Made by a program: the position numbers and the translations under genes. 64,000 bases of DNA from positions 99,752,185 to 99,816,184 of the forward strand of contig OY755042.1 in assembly GCA_963576565.1 (NCBI GenBank), read 5' to 3'. This document shows positions 49,493 through 61,771 of this stretch, piece by piece. The DNA comes from Aspidapion aeneum (taxonomy: Eukaryota > Arthropoda > Insecta > Coleoptera > Brentidae). The notes beneath the pieces were generated by a model. It did no database searches, was not told the DNA's origin, and saw nothing but the letters and a program-made list of their open reading frames with translations. The first letter of the stretch is position 1. Each line of letters starts with the position of its first letter.

Positions 49493-52400
49493 CGCACAAC
49501 ACGCGACCACTCAGGATATATTCAAAGTTTGCTATTGGTCAAAGCATGTAATGTGAATGATCACATCGTTCAAATACGAAAGTGGAGTCCCAGGTGCTCT
49601 ACTAAAATTGAAAGGACTGCCACATGTTTGATAGGCACATCGGGAATCGGTCACTATGGGCAAAAACGTGTTTACCATGTGAACTCTGAAATTATTTTTG
49701 ACTTTTTATCCCTGATAACTATGTCACTTTTCATCCCAATGTTTACTTTTTTTCCCAATCCCTCATTTTTTGTATCTTATTCCAAAAATACTAATATAAA
49801 TCAAACATTCTCTAATATTTTTATTTTCTAAAATTTCTGGCCTTTTGCCGTTTTTTCGTACATTCGAAAAATTGCCTGAATTTTTAACCCTTTTTGCCAG
49901 TTATTGCTGTTTGCGAAATATTTCAATAAAAACTCAGAACCCTTTTGCCTTGCCAAATTTTTTGTCAATTTTTTACGAGGCCGACAAAAGCACTATAAAA
50001 ATTTTGCCAACCCTTTCAACAGTCTGCCCATCATAAACTGATCAAAATTTACAAAATTTTTAAATTGTAAGTATGCCTTTTTGGGTTTTTTTTACAATAT
50101 GATAACTTGTATCCGAAAAAAATATCCAAAATTTAGCAAACCCTTTTTAAACCCTTTTGCCTGCCTGCATAGTAAAACAATAGTCCATGGGATAACCCAA
50201 ACAAAAATATTCTAAAAAATATATATAATTATTAATAACTTATTGACAATAGGTATTTTTGTTTAAAATTTTGGCAAAAGGTATTTTTAGAGCCAGCATC
50301 AATTCGTTCTTTTTTCAAATTTGATATGAAATTTACTACCAATTCGAATATTATTAAGTGTAAATTTGTTGTGTTTTATTTACTAACATATTTTTTTTAA
50401 ATTACGGTTAAAATCAGGAGTTTATCAAACAAATAAACAGAATTAAGGTTAAATTTGTAAACAATAATCTCATTCTTGACACTACACTATTCACTAGTCG
50501 AGCAAGAGGTATATCTTCATGGCTGTCATCAGAATCACACTTAAACTCCATATCATTATTTTTGACACAACTTTTTACTATTTTTTTTCGTTGGCCTATT
50601 CTATTTGTTATGGTAAACAGCTGATGAGTGCAAAAAGTTATCTCAAAAATTATGATATGGAGATTAATAACATCGTTTTGCCAGTCTACTTCCTCAAAAT
50701 CTTCAATAGTAGATATCGGAAATAAAAATTGTTCTATGGTAAGCTTATAGGGTTAAAAAATTTGAAAGATAATATTTTTTTAAATATTTCAAATTTTCCG
50801 AATGTTTCCAATATTCCCAAGACCCGTTCGGAAATTTAGAATATTTCCATTTCCATCACCACGCACAACACGCGACCACTCAGGATATATTCAAAGTTTG
50901 CTATTGGCCAAAGCATGTAATGTGAATAGTCACATCGTTCAAATACGAAAGTGGAGTCCCAGGTGCTCTACTAAAATTGAAAGGACTGCCACATGTTTGA
51001 TAGGCACATCGGGAATCGGTCACTATGGGCAAAAACGTGTTAATCATGTAAACTCTGAAATTATTTTTGACTTTTTATCCCTGATACCTATGTCACTTTA
51101 CATCCCGATGTTTACTTTTTTCCCAATCCCTCATTTTTTTGTATCTTATTCCAAAATACTAATATAAATCAAACATTCTCTAATATTTTTATTTTCTAAA
51201 ATTTCTGGCCTTTTACCGTTTTTTCGTACATTCGAAAAATTGCCTGAATTTTTAACCCTTTATGCTAGTTATTGCTGTTTGCGATATATTTCAATAAAAA
51301 CTCAGAACCCTTTTGCCTTGCCAAATTCTTTGTCAATTTTTTACGAGGCCGACAAACGCACTATCAAAATTTTGCCAACCCTTTCCACAGTCTGCCCATC
51401 ATAAACTGATCAAACTTTGCAAAATTGTAAGTATGCCTTTTTGGGTTTTTTTTTCCGAAAAAAAATTCAAAATTTAGCAAACCCTTTTTAAACCCTTTTG
51501 CCTGGCTGCATAGTAAAACAATAGTCCATGGGATAACCCAAACAAAAATATTCTAAAAAATATATATAATTATTAATAACTTATTGACAATAGGTATTTT
51601 TGTTTAAAATGTTGGCTAAAAGGGATTTTTAGGGCCAGCATCAATTCATCGTACTTTTTTCAAATTTGATATTAAAGGTATTACCAATTCGAATATTAAT
51701 AAGTGTACATTTGTTGTGTTTTGTTTACTAACATTTTTGAGACAACTTTTTACTACTTTTTGTCATTGGCCTATGCTATTTGTTATGGTAAACAGCTGAT
51801 GAGTACAAAAATTTATCTCAAAAATTATGATATGGGGATTAATAACATCGTCTTGCCAGTCTACTTCCTCAATATCTTCAATAGTATCGGAAATAAAAAT
51901 TATTCTATAGTAAGCTTATAAGGTTACAAAATATGAAAGTTAATATTTTTTTAAATATTTCCAATTTTCCCAATATTTCCAATATTCCCAAGACCCGTTG
52001 GGAAATTTAGAATATTTCCATTTCCATCACTACTCAGGATATATTCAAAGTTTGCTATTGGCCAAAGCATGTAATGTGAATGATCACATCGTTCAAATAC
52101 GAAAGTGGAGTCCCAGGTGCTCTACTAAAATTGAAAGTATTGCCACATGTTTGATAGGCACATCGGAAATCGCTCACTATGGGCAAAATCATTTTTACCA
52201 TGTAAACTCTAAAATTATTTTTGACTTTTTATCCCTGATACCTGTCACTTTTCATCCCGATGTTTACTTTTTTTCCCAATCCCTCATTTTTTGTATCTTA
52301 TTCCAAAAATACTAATATAAATCAAACATTCTCTAATATTTTTATTTTCTAAAATTTCTGGCCTTTTACCGTTTTTTCGAACATTCGAAAAATTGCCTGA

Positions 52401-52930
52401 ATTTTTAACCCTTTTTGCCAGTTATTGCTGTTTGCGAAATATTTCAATAAAAAATCAGAACCCTTGTGCCTTGCCAAATTCTTTGTCAATTTTTTACGAG
52501 GCCGACAAAAGCACTATAAAAATTTTGCCAACCCTTTCAACAGTCTCCCCATCATAAACTGATCAAAATTTGCAAAATTTTTAAATTGTAAGTATGCCTT
52601 TTTGGGTTTATTTTACAATATGATAACTTGTATCCGAAAAAAAGATTCAAAATTTAGCAAACCCTTTTTAAACCCTTTTGCCTGCCTGCATAGTATACAA
52701 TAGTCCATGGGATAACTGAAACAAAAATATTCTAAAAAAGATATATAATTATCAATCAATCAATATCAACTTATTGACAATAGGTATTTTTGTTTAAAAT
52801 TTCGGCTAAAAGGGATTTTTAGGGCCAGCATCAATTTGTCTGTTTTTAAAATTTGATATAAAATGTATTACCAATTCGTTGAATAGGTACTAGTAAGTGT
52901 AAAATTGTTGTGTTTTGTTTACTAATATAT
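49050..52930 (+). repeat. Three-copy tandem array of a 1.2-1.4 kb unit
   Basis: Anchor CTATTTGTTAT...AAACAGCTGATGAG recurs at about 49230, 50599 and 51772 (spacings 1369 and 1173). Each unit carries the hAT right end, a ~150-bp block with CAAATACGAAAGTGGAGTCC and an AACCCTTTTTGCC-rich part. Copy 3 lacks ~195 bp at its start. A fourth unit starts (ACTAATATATTTT / TTTTTAAATTACGG) but is interrupted by the element at 52931. No conserved protein. Confidence 0.92.
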
Positions 52931-53532
52931 TTTAGCTCACACATATACTATACTATAGTAGTGTGAGCTATGGTGATCCTAATTTTTTCGAGAAAAAAAA
53001 AGTTGCTCCGATTTCAAAAATTTTGATATATCTTTGCGTTTCAGATGATTTTGAAACTTTTTGTCGCGCCGTCTGTCTGTCTGTCTGTATGTCTGTCTGT
53101 CTGTAACGACCAACGCGTATAACTCAAAAACCGCTTGCCCGATTTCAATGAAATTTGGTACCTAGGCTGGGCCTTGGGCCGAGATGGTCCCATTTAAAAA
53201 TGAACAAAATCCACCGAACACAAGCCAAATAAAAGAGTGGGGGAGATTAAAAAAATTGGATTTAACGTGAAAATATGGCGTGTGTGATATCAAACACAAG
53301 GTAATTAAGTTTGGAGTTACACAAAATACATTTTAGTTTTTGATTTTTTAAGGGTGGGGGAAATTTTAAAAATTTGAGTTACATTTAAAACACGGCTAGT
53401 GTGGTATCAAACGAAAGGTAATTTAGTCTGGAGTTGAATAAAATATATTTCAGTTTTTAATTATATTAGCTCACACATACACTATAACTATAGTACCTAG
53501 TGTGAGCTAAGGGGCCCATATATTGCCATAGT
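52931..53532 (-). repeat. (CAGA)n-family element inserted in the tandem array
   Basis: Reverse-orientation copy of 17490-18277 (TAGCTCACACATATACTATA to GGGCCCATATATTG), with (CTGT)n near 53070. It splits the beginning of a fourth array unit. Confidence 0.85.
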
Positions 53533-55134
53533 ATTTTTAAATTACGGTTCTCATTATTTTTACGCACAAAAGCTCACATGTAGGATGTTATTCTTAAAAT
53601 TGAATCATCTAGAAAAAAAATATTTAAAACTAGTTGCAATACTGAACTTATACCTAAGCGCACTAGACTTTTAAAAAGCAAAAAGTTTTTAACATTTAAA
53701 CAAAAATATTGAAAAAATGGGAAATTCATTTAGTGAAACGACAGCGAACCAGAGAAAATAAATTGACACCGGTGTTTCGGAAGCATAATATATATTACAT
53801 AACAAGGGAAGAAACTATACTAATTTTTTTTTTAATTAGTCTTAATTTTGCACAAATCAAATGAAACTGCTTTTCCGGTCATGTATGGAAAGTACTTTGC
53901 AATACATGTGCGGAGATGTATGGTGACAGTTAACGCCATCGTACACTTTTTCATACATGTGCGGAAAAATTTCTGTACACGGGGGACATTTAACGTTTTC
54001 TGAGGATGCAAATCGTGTCAAATCCATCATTTTCATATGTGGTCGTTGGAAAAAGGCATTTCCATCCTCAGCGACTACAGTAAATCAAACTGACTACAAG
54101 ATAAAAGGTAAATCAAAAAGAATAAAAAAATAGTAGAAACCTATTTATTATTTCAACGAGTGAAACGACAGCGGTCTATAAGGAAGAAAGACATTTGGTC
54201 ACAGTTCAACCATACCATGCTATCACCGTCTCCACGGCGTCACACGGTAGTCAGGTTGTCGGTCGATCGAAATTATTTTATGGTTGTAATTTTCACAAAT
54301 TGATGCTGAAAGTTAGGAAATGTCCACTAGCGTTTAAAAAATGTGATTTTAATATACTGTGCATTCGAAGGATGGTACAATCTCCTTCAAAAATATGTTG
54401 CATATCGTTTTTTTCTATTAAGCAAATAACTTGAAACATTGATATTTTGAGATTGTGTGTACGTAATTATCTTAAAGCTTTTTTATATTTAACATAGTTT
54501 TTTCATAAAAATTTTAAATCACTATCAAAGTTTTTTTATCATGCACTGATATTCTTTACCGTAGTCTTTATATTCACTATTTTCATAAACATAGTTCAAA
54601 ACGGATTGATTTTTATCCTGTGAAAGCGGTGTCTTGTTCCACACATTAAATAAATTACGTCGGCCAATCCCATGCGCCAACTTTGAAACAATAAATCATA
54701 GCTAATACTCCGGCAAGAACCGGCATCTGAATGTAGCACAAATACAACCCTTGATACATAATTGAAATAATAAAGTCACAAACGCAATTGATACGTAACG
54801 ATACGGACTTTTTCAGTTCAATATATATATTACATATTTGAAAAATTATAATAATTCAATACTCAACTTTATCTAATTTTTTTAATAAGCAAATTCAAAC
54901 TTTACAAATGGTTTAATAGTAAAAATTAAAGATACTAACCCGTATTTATAATATAGGTGAAGAAATCACCATATAAACTCTGGTTTACCAACTTGGAGCA
55001 CTTTTGATAATCGCCTTTCCGCGCGGAATAAGTGCGGATCATTAGTATACAGGCTATCAAGCGGCCTATGACTTTCGTCGTGACTAATAAGGTAATTGCG
55101 CACTTTTTTAAGACTTAGTGGTTATGATAGAAAA
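53533..55134. other. Intergenic, no confident gene
   Basis: No recognised gene. Near 53870-54010 repeated ACATGTGCGG and Cys codons (CNTCAEMYG, HTCAEKF) hint at a dead zinc-finger or other Cys-rich sequence, with stops. Confidence 0.3.
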
Positions 55135-55136
55135 TA

Positions 55137-55325
55137 CAGTCGAACCTCTCTAACTCGAACCACAATAACTCAAATCTCTCTATAACTCTAACCTTTTAAG
55201 TGGTCCCTGCACTTTTTATATATATTTTAACCTCTTTAAATCGAATTTCTATAGCTCGAACTCTCCATAACTCGAACTGTTTTGCTTGTGCCTTTAAGTT
55301 CGAGTTATAGAGAGAGGTTCCACTG
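55137..55325. mobile_element. Pogo/Tigger-like MITE
   Basis: Ends CAGTCGAACCTCTCTAACTC and inverted GAGAGAGGTTCCACTG, TA on both sides. The CAGT(G)GAACCTC start is the form seen in pogo/Tigger elements. Confidence 0.8.
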
Positions 55326-55327
55326 TA

Positions 55328-56004
55328 GTTCGATATTGAGGTTTTGACTGTCTAAATTAGACATGCTGACCTCTGTGCGTCGGTTCGGACTATTCAATTC
55401 CAACACATCTTATATTTATAGCGTTTATCTCCCAGACTAAAAATTTGGCATCCTAATAAAAATAAAAGCAAAATATTATCAGCACAAAAGGGTTTGGGAC
55501 AAGGGTTGTTTACCCCTTCGATATTGCACTATTGCAGATATTTTACAACGCAATGCAAAATTATGCTCGATTTTCGAAACTTTTACTTTTCAAAGCATTG
55601 TTGAATTACAATCTTGCGAATTGGTTTATTGCGTCCTAAAATCCTTTGACCAAATCGAAATTTAGGAGAAAGGGTTTCGTTGGAAATTCGTTTGTCGTAA
55701 AATTTTGTAGGCGTTGTGTTTTCGTTCGAGACAATTGTCAATAAAATTTTGTTTACTAATATTGGATATTTGAATAATTTTAATCTGCATTTTAGGGATG
55801 TTTTTCATTTGTAAAGCTGCTGGAGTCTTTCGATTTTGATTTTTGATAAAATTGAAAAATTAGCTGTCTATCCACGACAACCGACATATGAGGCTTTCCA
55901 TATTAATCCAACCACCTTTTGCACCTAAAAATTTTGATTTTAATAAAAATTATTTTTTTATTCCCCTATGAGAACCGATTACACTTAGAAACAAAATTTG
56001 AAAA
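55328..56004. other. AT-rich spacer, nothing recognised
   Basis: No coding, RNA or repeat signal identified. Confidence 0.4.
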
Positions 56005-57890
56005 ATTGTGCGATTCATTAAATCTACAGGGTGTTTTATCTTCTGAATTGGTCAAAACATATCTATGGTTTATGATTTGTCCTGAAAAAATACGAACTTC
56101 GAAAAAAGATAATTTATTACTGTTTCGAAATCAACTCGGTGCTTTTATTCATAAACTGTATATTTTAAAAAAAATGAATTTTCAAAGTTTGGCCATTTTG
56201 GTCTTATTGGATTCCCTACGCTAAAATTGGCTAAATGACGTGTTTCCCAATCTTAACTTAGGATGTGGTTTTCTCGCATCTCCGTGGCCCCATCATACTG
56301 CAATTCGGTGCTTTTGGTGATAAACTGTATAGTTTTTAAAATATGAATTTTCAAAGTTTGCCCATTTTGCTCTTATGAGACTTCCTACCCTAAAATTCCC
56401 TAAATGACTTTTTTTCGAATCTTAACTCAGGATGTGATTTTTTTGCATCTCTATGGCCCCACCATACTGTAATTCGGTGCTTTTGTTGACAAACTGTATA
56501 GTTTATAAAATATGAATTTTCAAAATTTGGTCATTTTGGTCTTATGGGATTTCCTACCCTAAAATTCACTAAATGACGTTTTTTCGAATCTTAACTCAGG
56601 ATGTGGTTTTTTGGCATCTCTATGGCCCCACCATACTGCAACTTGGTGCTTTTGTTGATAAACTGTATAGTTTTTAAAATATGAATTTTCAAAGTTTGGC
56701 CATTTTGGTCTTATGGGATTTCGTACCCTATAATTCACTAAATGACGTTTTTTCGAATCTTAACTCAGGATCTGGTTTTTTCGCATCTCTATGGCCCCAC
56801 CATACTGCAACTCGGTGCTTTTGTTGATAAATTGTATAGTTTTTAAAATATGAATTTTCAAAGTTTGGCCATTTTGGTCTTATGGGATTTCCGACCCTAA
56901 AATTCACTAAATGACGTTTTTTCGAATCTTAACTCAGGATCTGGTTTTTTCGCATCTCTATGGCCCCACCATACTGCAACTCGGTGCTTTGTTGATAAAC
57001 TGTATAGTTTTTAAAATATGAATTTTCAAAGTTTGGCCATTTTCGTCTTATTGGATTCTCTACCCCAAAATTGGCTAAATGATGTTTTTCCCAATCTTAA
57101 TTTAGGATGTGGTTTTCTCGTATCTCTGTGGCTCCACCATACTGCAACTCGGTGTTTTTGTTGATAAACTGTATAGTTTTTAAAATATGAATTTTCAAAG
57201 TTTGGCCACTTTGGTTTTATGGGATTTCCTACCCTAAAATTCACTAAATGACGTTTTTTCGAATCTTAACTCAGGATGTGGTTTTTTCGCATCTCTATGG
57301 CCCCACCATACTTCAACTCGGTGCTTTTGTTTATAAACTGTATAGTTTTTAAAATATGAATTTTCAAAATTTGGCCATTTTGGTCTTATGGGATTTCCTA
57401 TCCTAAAATTCACTAAATGACGTTTTTTCAAATCTTAACTCAGAATATGGTTTTTTCGATGGCCCCACCATACTGCAACTCGGTGGTTTTGTTGATAAAC
57501 TATATAGTTTTTAAAATATGAATTTTCAAACTTTGGCCATTTTGGTCTTATGGGATTTCCTACCCTAAAATTCACTAAATGACGTTTTTTCGAATCTTTT
57601 CAGATCTCTATGGCCCCACCATACTGTAACTCGGTGCTTTTGTTGATAAACTGTATAGTTTTTAAAATATGAATTTTCAAAGTTTGGTCATTTTGGTATT
57701 ATGTTATTTCCTACCCTAAAATTCACTAAATGACGTTTTTTCAGATCTTAACTCAGGATGTGCTTTTTTCACATCTCTATAGCCCCACCATACTGCAACT
57801 CGGTGCTTTTGTTGATAAACTGTATAGTTTTTAAAATATGAATTTTTAAAATTTGGTCATTTTGGTTTTATAGGATATATAGGATGGGAT
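56005..57890 (+). repeat. ~169-bp satellite array, about eleven units
   Basis: TATGAATTTTCAAA recurs at about 56174, 56342, 56511, 56680, 56850, 57017, 57186, 57355, 57517, 57670 and 57837, thus mostly 167-170 bp, with two shorter units (162, 153). Each unit holds TGGCCCCACCATACTGCAAC and AAATTCACTAAATGACG. Edge units are more diverged, as expected in a decaying or short array. Confidence 0.95.
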
Positions 57891-58321
57891 AGGAATGAAC
57901 CGAACCGAACCGAACTAAATATTATAAGCTTTATTTTAAGTATGGGGGGGCTCTCCGTGATCCGCTACTGCCTAGTTTTATGTAGATTTTCTAGACAACA
58001 TCCTTTTTTTGTCGAAAATTGAGAAATTTGTTGTTCTTTACACGACAGTCTTATTTTTTTTAAATCCGATAACCAAAATTAAAGCGGTTCAGTGGTTTTT
58101 AAGATACCGACAATCTACAAGGGGGTTGTTTTGAAACCAATCACAACTCCAGAAACACAGTTCAGCATTTTGAGAAATTTCAGATTTGAAATCTAGAAAT
58201 AGACACTCCCGTTTATAAAAAAAATTATACAAAAATTTTGTGGTAATATTTGGACATTATTCTTTGTTCTGAGAACAAAATTAACAAAAAAACAAAAGTG
58301 CTTTTAAGAAAAAAAAATGTT

Positions 58322-59075
58322 TAAAAAACTGTCATATGTTTACATTTATCCCAAGAAACCGGGGTAAATGTAAACTGGTATGTTAGCTCATCTTTGTCCC
58401 ACAGATATCTTGCCCTGGCCAGTAGATGTTGGATTCTAAATCTGCATTGAACGCCATTTCGCCACCGGGACCAGTGGAATCTAAGCAATTCCTTCGACCA
58501 TTGACCCGATGGAATATTACAGATATCGGAACATTGTAGAAACTTTGAACTTCACAATATGTCTAATTCCTGTTTTGCACATCAGCTATAGCGTTCAGCA
58601 AATCCTCCTCCTACTGTATGATGGCAAATATTTTCAAGGCATCTGGAATTAAATTATTAATTATTTTAGCTATGTTTACAATTACCCCACGTGTGTTTAT
58701 ATTTACTTCAAAAGTGTGTTTACATTTACCCCCCGGCAAATATTGCTAGAGGTAATGATATTATGCAATTAAACATATTTAAACAAATAAATTAATGCAT
58801 TGTGATACTAATAATTACTTTAGTTTAAAACTTACCTTGCTGACAAAAAAAATACTGACAGATTTCAGTGTCTCTGAAAAAAGAAATACGGTTAATTTGC
58901 AGAGGTGCATCTGAACTTATCACCACACTAAACCAAACTGATCTGGAAGCTAATTTTCGTTGCCATTGTCAAGGAAACGTGGTATTAGAATTGGCGCCAA
59001 TATCGAATTTAGAGGCAAATTTAAATTTTTATTAGGACCGTTTACATTTACCTACATTTACCCCGGTCGACCTTA
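58322..59075 (-). pseudogene. Psq/CENP-B-type helix-turn-helix fragment among GTTTACATTTACCCC repeats
   Basis: Minus strand 58640-58400 reads EEDLLNAIADVQNRN*TYCE, VQSFYNVPISVIFHRVNGRR and STGPGGEMAFNADLE. This is the N-terminal psq-type helix-turn-helix of pogo/Jerky-like transposases or derived host proteins. There is an in-frame TAG. Around it GTTTACATTTACCCC-type motifs occur about seven times (58335 to 59068), in both orientations. Probably a dead DNA-transposon piece. Confidence 0.55.
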
Positions 59076-59466
59076 GACGGCTACACGTGCCTTCTGGCGC
59101 CAATTTTTTGTTAACTTGAAAAAGATGTGTTTCTAGAATTAATAGCCAAATCAAAATCAGTCGTTTTAAACGTTATTCACTTGTTAGAACTTCTTTTGCT
59201 TGAATTGTTTAGTTTGGCTGTCTTTCTCATATTACCATTGGAAACTCCTCCTTCCTGTCTTTTGTGAAATATAGAATAGAAAAAAACGTACCTAAGTAAG
59301 GTGATTTCTTTGATATTATAACGAAAAAGAAACGTCAATTTCTATAAAGAAACAAACTTTTCTTAGACAATTTTGTTTGAAGTCACCTCTTTTTTTTTAG
59401 TTAATTTGAGGTCATTCGTTTAAAAACCATACTATACAGAGTTTCTGCTCGTATATCACGGATTTT

Positions 59467-59859
59467 TACTTTCCTAGCCCGCGCAGCAATGACTAAAAAA
59501 GTTATTGTTTTCGACGAAAAATAGATGGAGCTAGCCTATTACACAGCTTTAAGTGAAGCCATGATAATATATCAGCCTTGAAAAGAGTTTTTTGTGAATA
59601 TCTCAGAAACTAAAGCTCCTACGTAGTTTTTGGTTATTACACAAATTATTGAGCAAAATGTAGTCTACTATGCTCCGAAAACTGTATATTGATACGATGC
59701 TCCGTTAAAAAGTTGGCATTTTTTAAAATTTTTAATTGTCAAAAAACTGTCATTAGCATTAATGGATTTTGACCAAAATTTAATCAGTTTTACCTGTAAA
59801 TTTTATAAAAATCAGTTCAGCGGTTTAGGAGCTATCGTGTTACGGACAGAAATAATATA
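59467..59859 (+). repeat. Dispersed repeat family A, copy 3, left part
   Basis: Shares CTGTCATTAGCATTAATGGA, GGTTTAGGAGCTATCGTGTT and ACGGACAGA with the other copies. Continues after the Tigger-like insertion at 60518-60600 (CTAGCCATTGCT). Confidence 0.7.
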
Positions 59860-60517
59860 CAGTGAAACCTCCCATACGCGGACACTCACGGTTCCGTCGA
59901 TTTTGTCCGCTTATTGGAGGTGTCCGCTTATGAGAGGGAACTGCGAAATTTCAATATATATTTATTGATTGTTATTAACAATTTCCGCTGCTTGTGTTTT
60001 TCCGATATTAAATTTTTCAGCGATCTTTTGTGCTGATAGATGTTCCTTCTCTGCAACTTTAACAACTTCCATTTTTTACGTAAACTAAGAAGTTTTGTAC
60101 TAGGCACTATTTCAAAGAGATCTTTTATTACCCGATTGAACATTAAAAATAAAACACAGCAGTCCCGCCCCCGCCGAATAAAATATGTTGTAAATACGAC
60201 AGAAGTATTTAGTCTTCGCATTAAAACGGAAAGAGGTAATTCCCCGGCTGCAGAGTGCGTTGTTGCCAACATACTACAAAATATTTGTGCCCATATTGTG
60301 CAGCGCTTCGTGCCGTTGTCAGGGGTTCGCGTCCGGTTAAGGGAGGCTTAAAACATTTTTTGCCAAAAAAAATTGTCCGCGTCCGGTTATTAGAGTGTCC
60401 GGTTGTAGGAGTGAATTTTACCTGTAAACAAATAGGAAAAAGCGTGGTTCCAAATAACTTGCCCGCCTAAAGGGAGTGTCCGCTTAATAGAGGTGTCCGC
60501 AAGGAGAGGTTTCACTG
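59860..60517 (-). mobile_element. Tigger/pogo-type element, internally deleted
   Basis: Ends CAGTGAAACCTCCCATACGC and inverted GGAGAGGTTTCACTG, TA on both sides; further TGTCCGC repeats lie inside the ends. 658 bp, far shorter than autonomous ~2-2.5 kb elements. Confidence 0.85.
59962..60075 (-). pseudogene. Pogo transposase N-terminal helix-turn-helix
   Basis: Minus strand reads KMEVVKVAEKEHLSAQKIAE and KFNIGKTQAAEIVNNNQ, the CENP-B/pogo N-terminal DNA-binding domain; nothing of the DDE domain remains. Confidence 0.8.
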
Positions 60518-60599
60518 TACACCCACACACACAGGTAGGTCAAAATACACCCCGTCGAAAATTTTTCTAGCCATTGCTACGCCGACTAGGAAGGTAAAT

Positions 60600-61060
60600 T
60601 TTTTTTGAGATAAAGCCAAAAATGTGCTAATTGGGTGTATTTCGACCTATCTTAGTAATATCGTCATTACGTCTGTCCGTGTGTGTCTGTATGTGTATCC
60701 GGCCCACGATATCTCCTAAACCTCGTAACCGATTTGCATGAAATTATCAAGTAAAGTAGTGTAAAATACTGTAAAGAGCTGATTAGATTTTCCTCAAAAT
60801 CCATTAATGCTATTGACAATTTTTTAACAGTTTAAAAATATGTTAACTTTTTAACCGGGCATCGCATCAATATGCGGTTTCCGGAATTTAGTTTTTGTCA
60901 AAAATTTATGTTATAATTAAAAACTTCGTAGGATCTTGTTTCTGAGATATTTACAAAAACTCTTTTTAAGGCTGATATAGCGTGGAGTTTACTTGGAGTG
61001 TGCTAATGGGCTAGGAAAGTATCAGATCCATCATGGATCCCTTTATTTTATATTTGGTAT
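60600..61060 (-). repeat. Dispersed repeat family A, copy 4, inverted
   Basis: Reverse-orientation copy (CGATATCTCCTAAACCTCGT, CAATATGCGGTTTC, ATCAGATCCATCATGGATCC), forming a head-to-head pair with copy 3. Confidence 0.7.
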
Positions 61061-61330
61061 TTTGGTAGCATTAACTAAAAAATTTATTTTAAATATTTTT
61101 AGTTAAAGAAGGATTTGTAAGATATTTTTAGTGTAAAACTTCTCCTTAGATGTGTCATATATATTTTAGTATTAGAGAAATTTTAAGTAAAACGAATTGT
61201 TATTTTTTTTCTGACGAAAGGGAATACCTCCTTACTTTCTTTTTCTACAATAAATCGATTCCTCAGTATATCTGCTGTTAAACTTAGTTCGAAAAATATT
61301 TTCCAAGCAAGCGCTAACTATTCATGGGTA

Positions 61331-61337
61331 TTCCCAT
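61331..61337 (-). promoter_or_regulatory. Possible Su(H) site upstream of the HES gene
   Basis: The minus strand reads ATGGGAA, within the RTGRGAR consensus for Su(H). A single 7-mer 435 bp upstream of the start is weak evidence of Notch input. Confidence 0.2.
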
Positions 61338-61771
61338 TAGAGATCATTTAAATCCTACTAAAATAATTATCTTATAATTATAAAAACTACTTATCTTATA
61401 ATGACTATTTATCCTGACAAAATCTTGTTACCAGGTTTCAAAGGCTTAACACATGAAACCTTAATCCAAATTAAAAACATCAACAAATTTTCAACACGAA
61501 AAGGGCTAATCTTTGAACCGAACCCAAAACAGACAACAATTCGAACAATGACACGCTTTGGCATGCTCAATCAACTTTATTGCCCCAAAAACCATAAACC
61601 GTACAAAATTTTTGTCTGTTTACAAAAATGAGGTACCCAAAATAGTGGGGATGAAAGTAAAGATGGTCAGTGACAAAATACAATTGTAATCATTTATAAT
61701 TTAAATCTGGTTCAAGTAAGAACTGAAAAAAAATTGTTTGGAAAGTGAGTCTTAGTGAAGAAGTGATCATA

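Noticed and set aside
49529..52315. Recurring ~50-residue frame (CNV.HIVQIRKWSPRCSTK) in three places
   Set aside because: It lies in the tandem array, so recurrence reflects DNA duplication; frames are short and vary in length, with no known domain.
53870..54010. Possible zinc-finger coding (CNTCAEMYG, HTCAEKF)
   Set aside because: Stops interrupt it and the His spacing does not fit C2H2 fingers; left as a weak note only.
54195..54434. 79-codon plus frame
   Set aside because: No recognisable domain, no start or splice context, ordinary AT-rich composition.
57026..57431. Minus-strand frames with NFRVGNPIKPKWPNFENSYF-type protein, repeated
   Set aside because: They are read-through of the 169-bp satellite; the period is not a multiple of three, so the frame breaks each unit.
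56005..57890. Regularly spaced repeats as a CRISPR array
   Set aside because: Units are contiguous ~169-bp tandem repeats without unique spacers, and the genome is eukaryotic.
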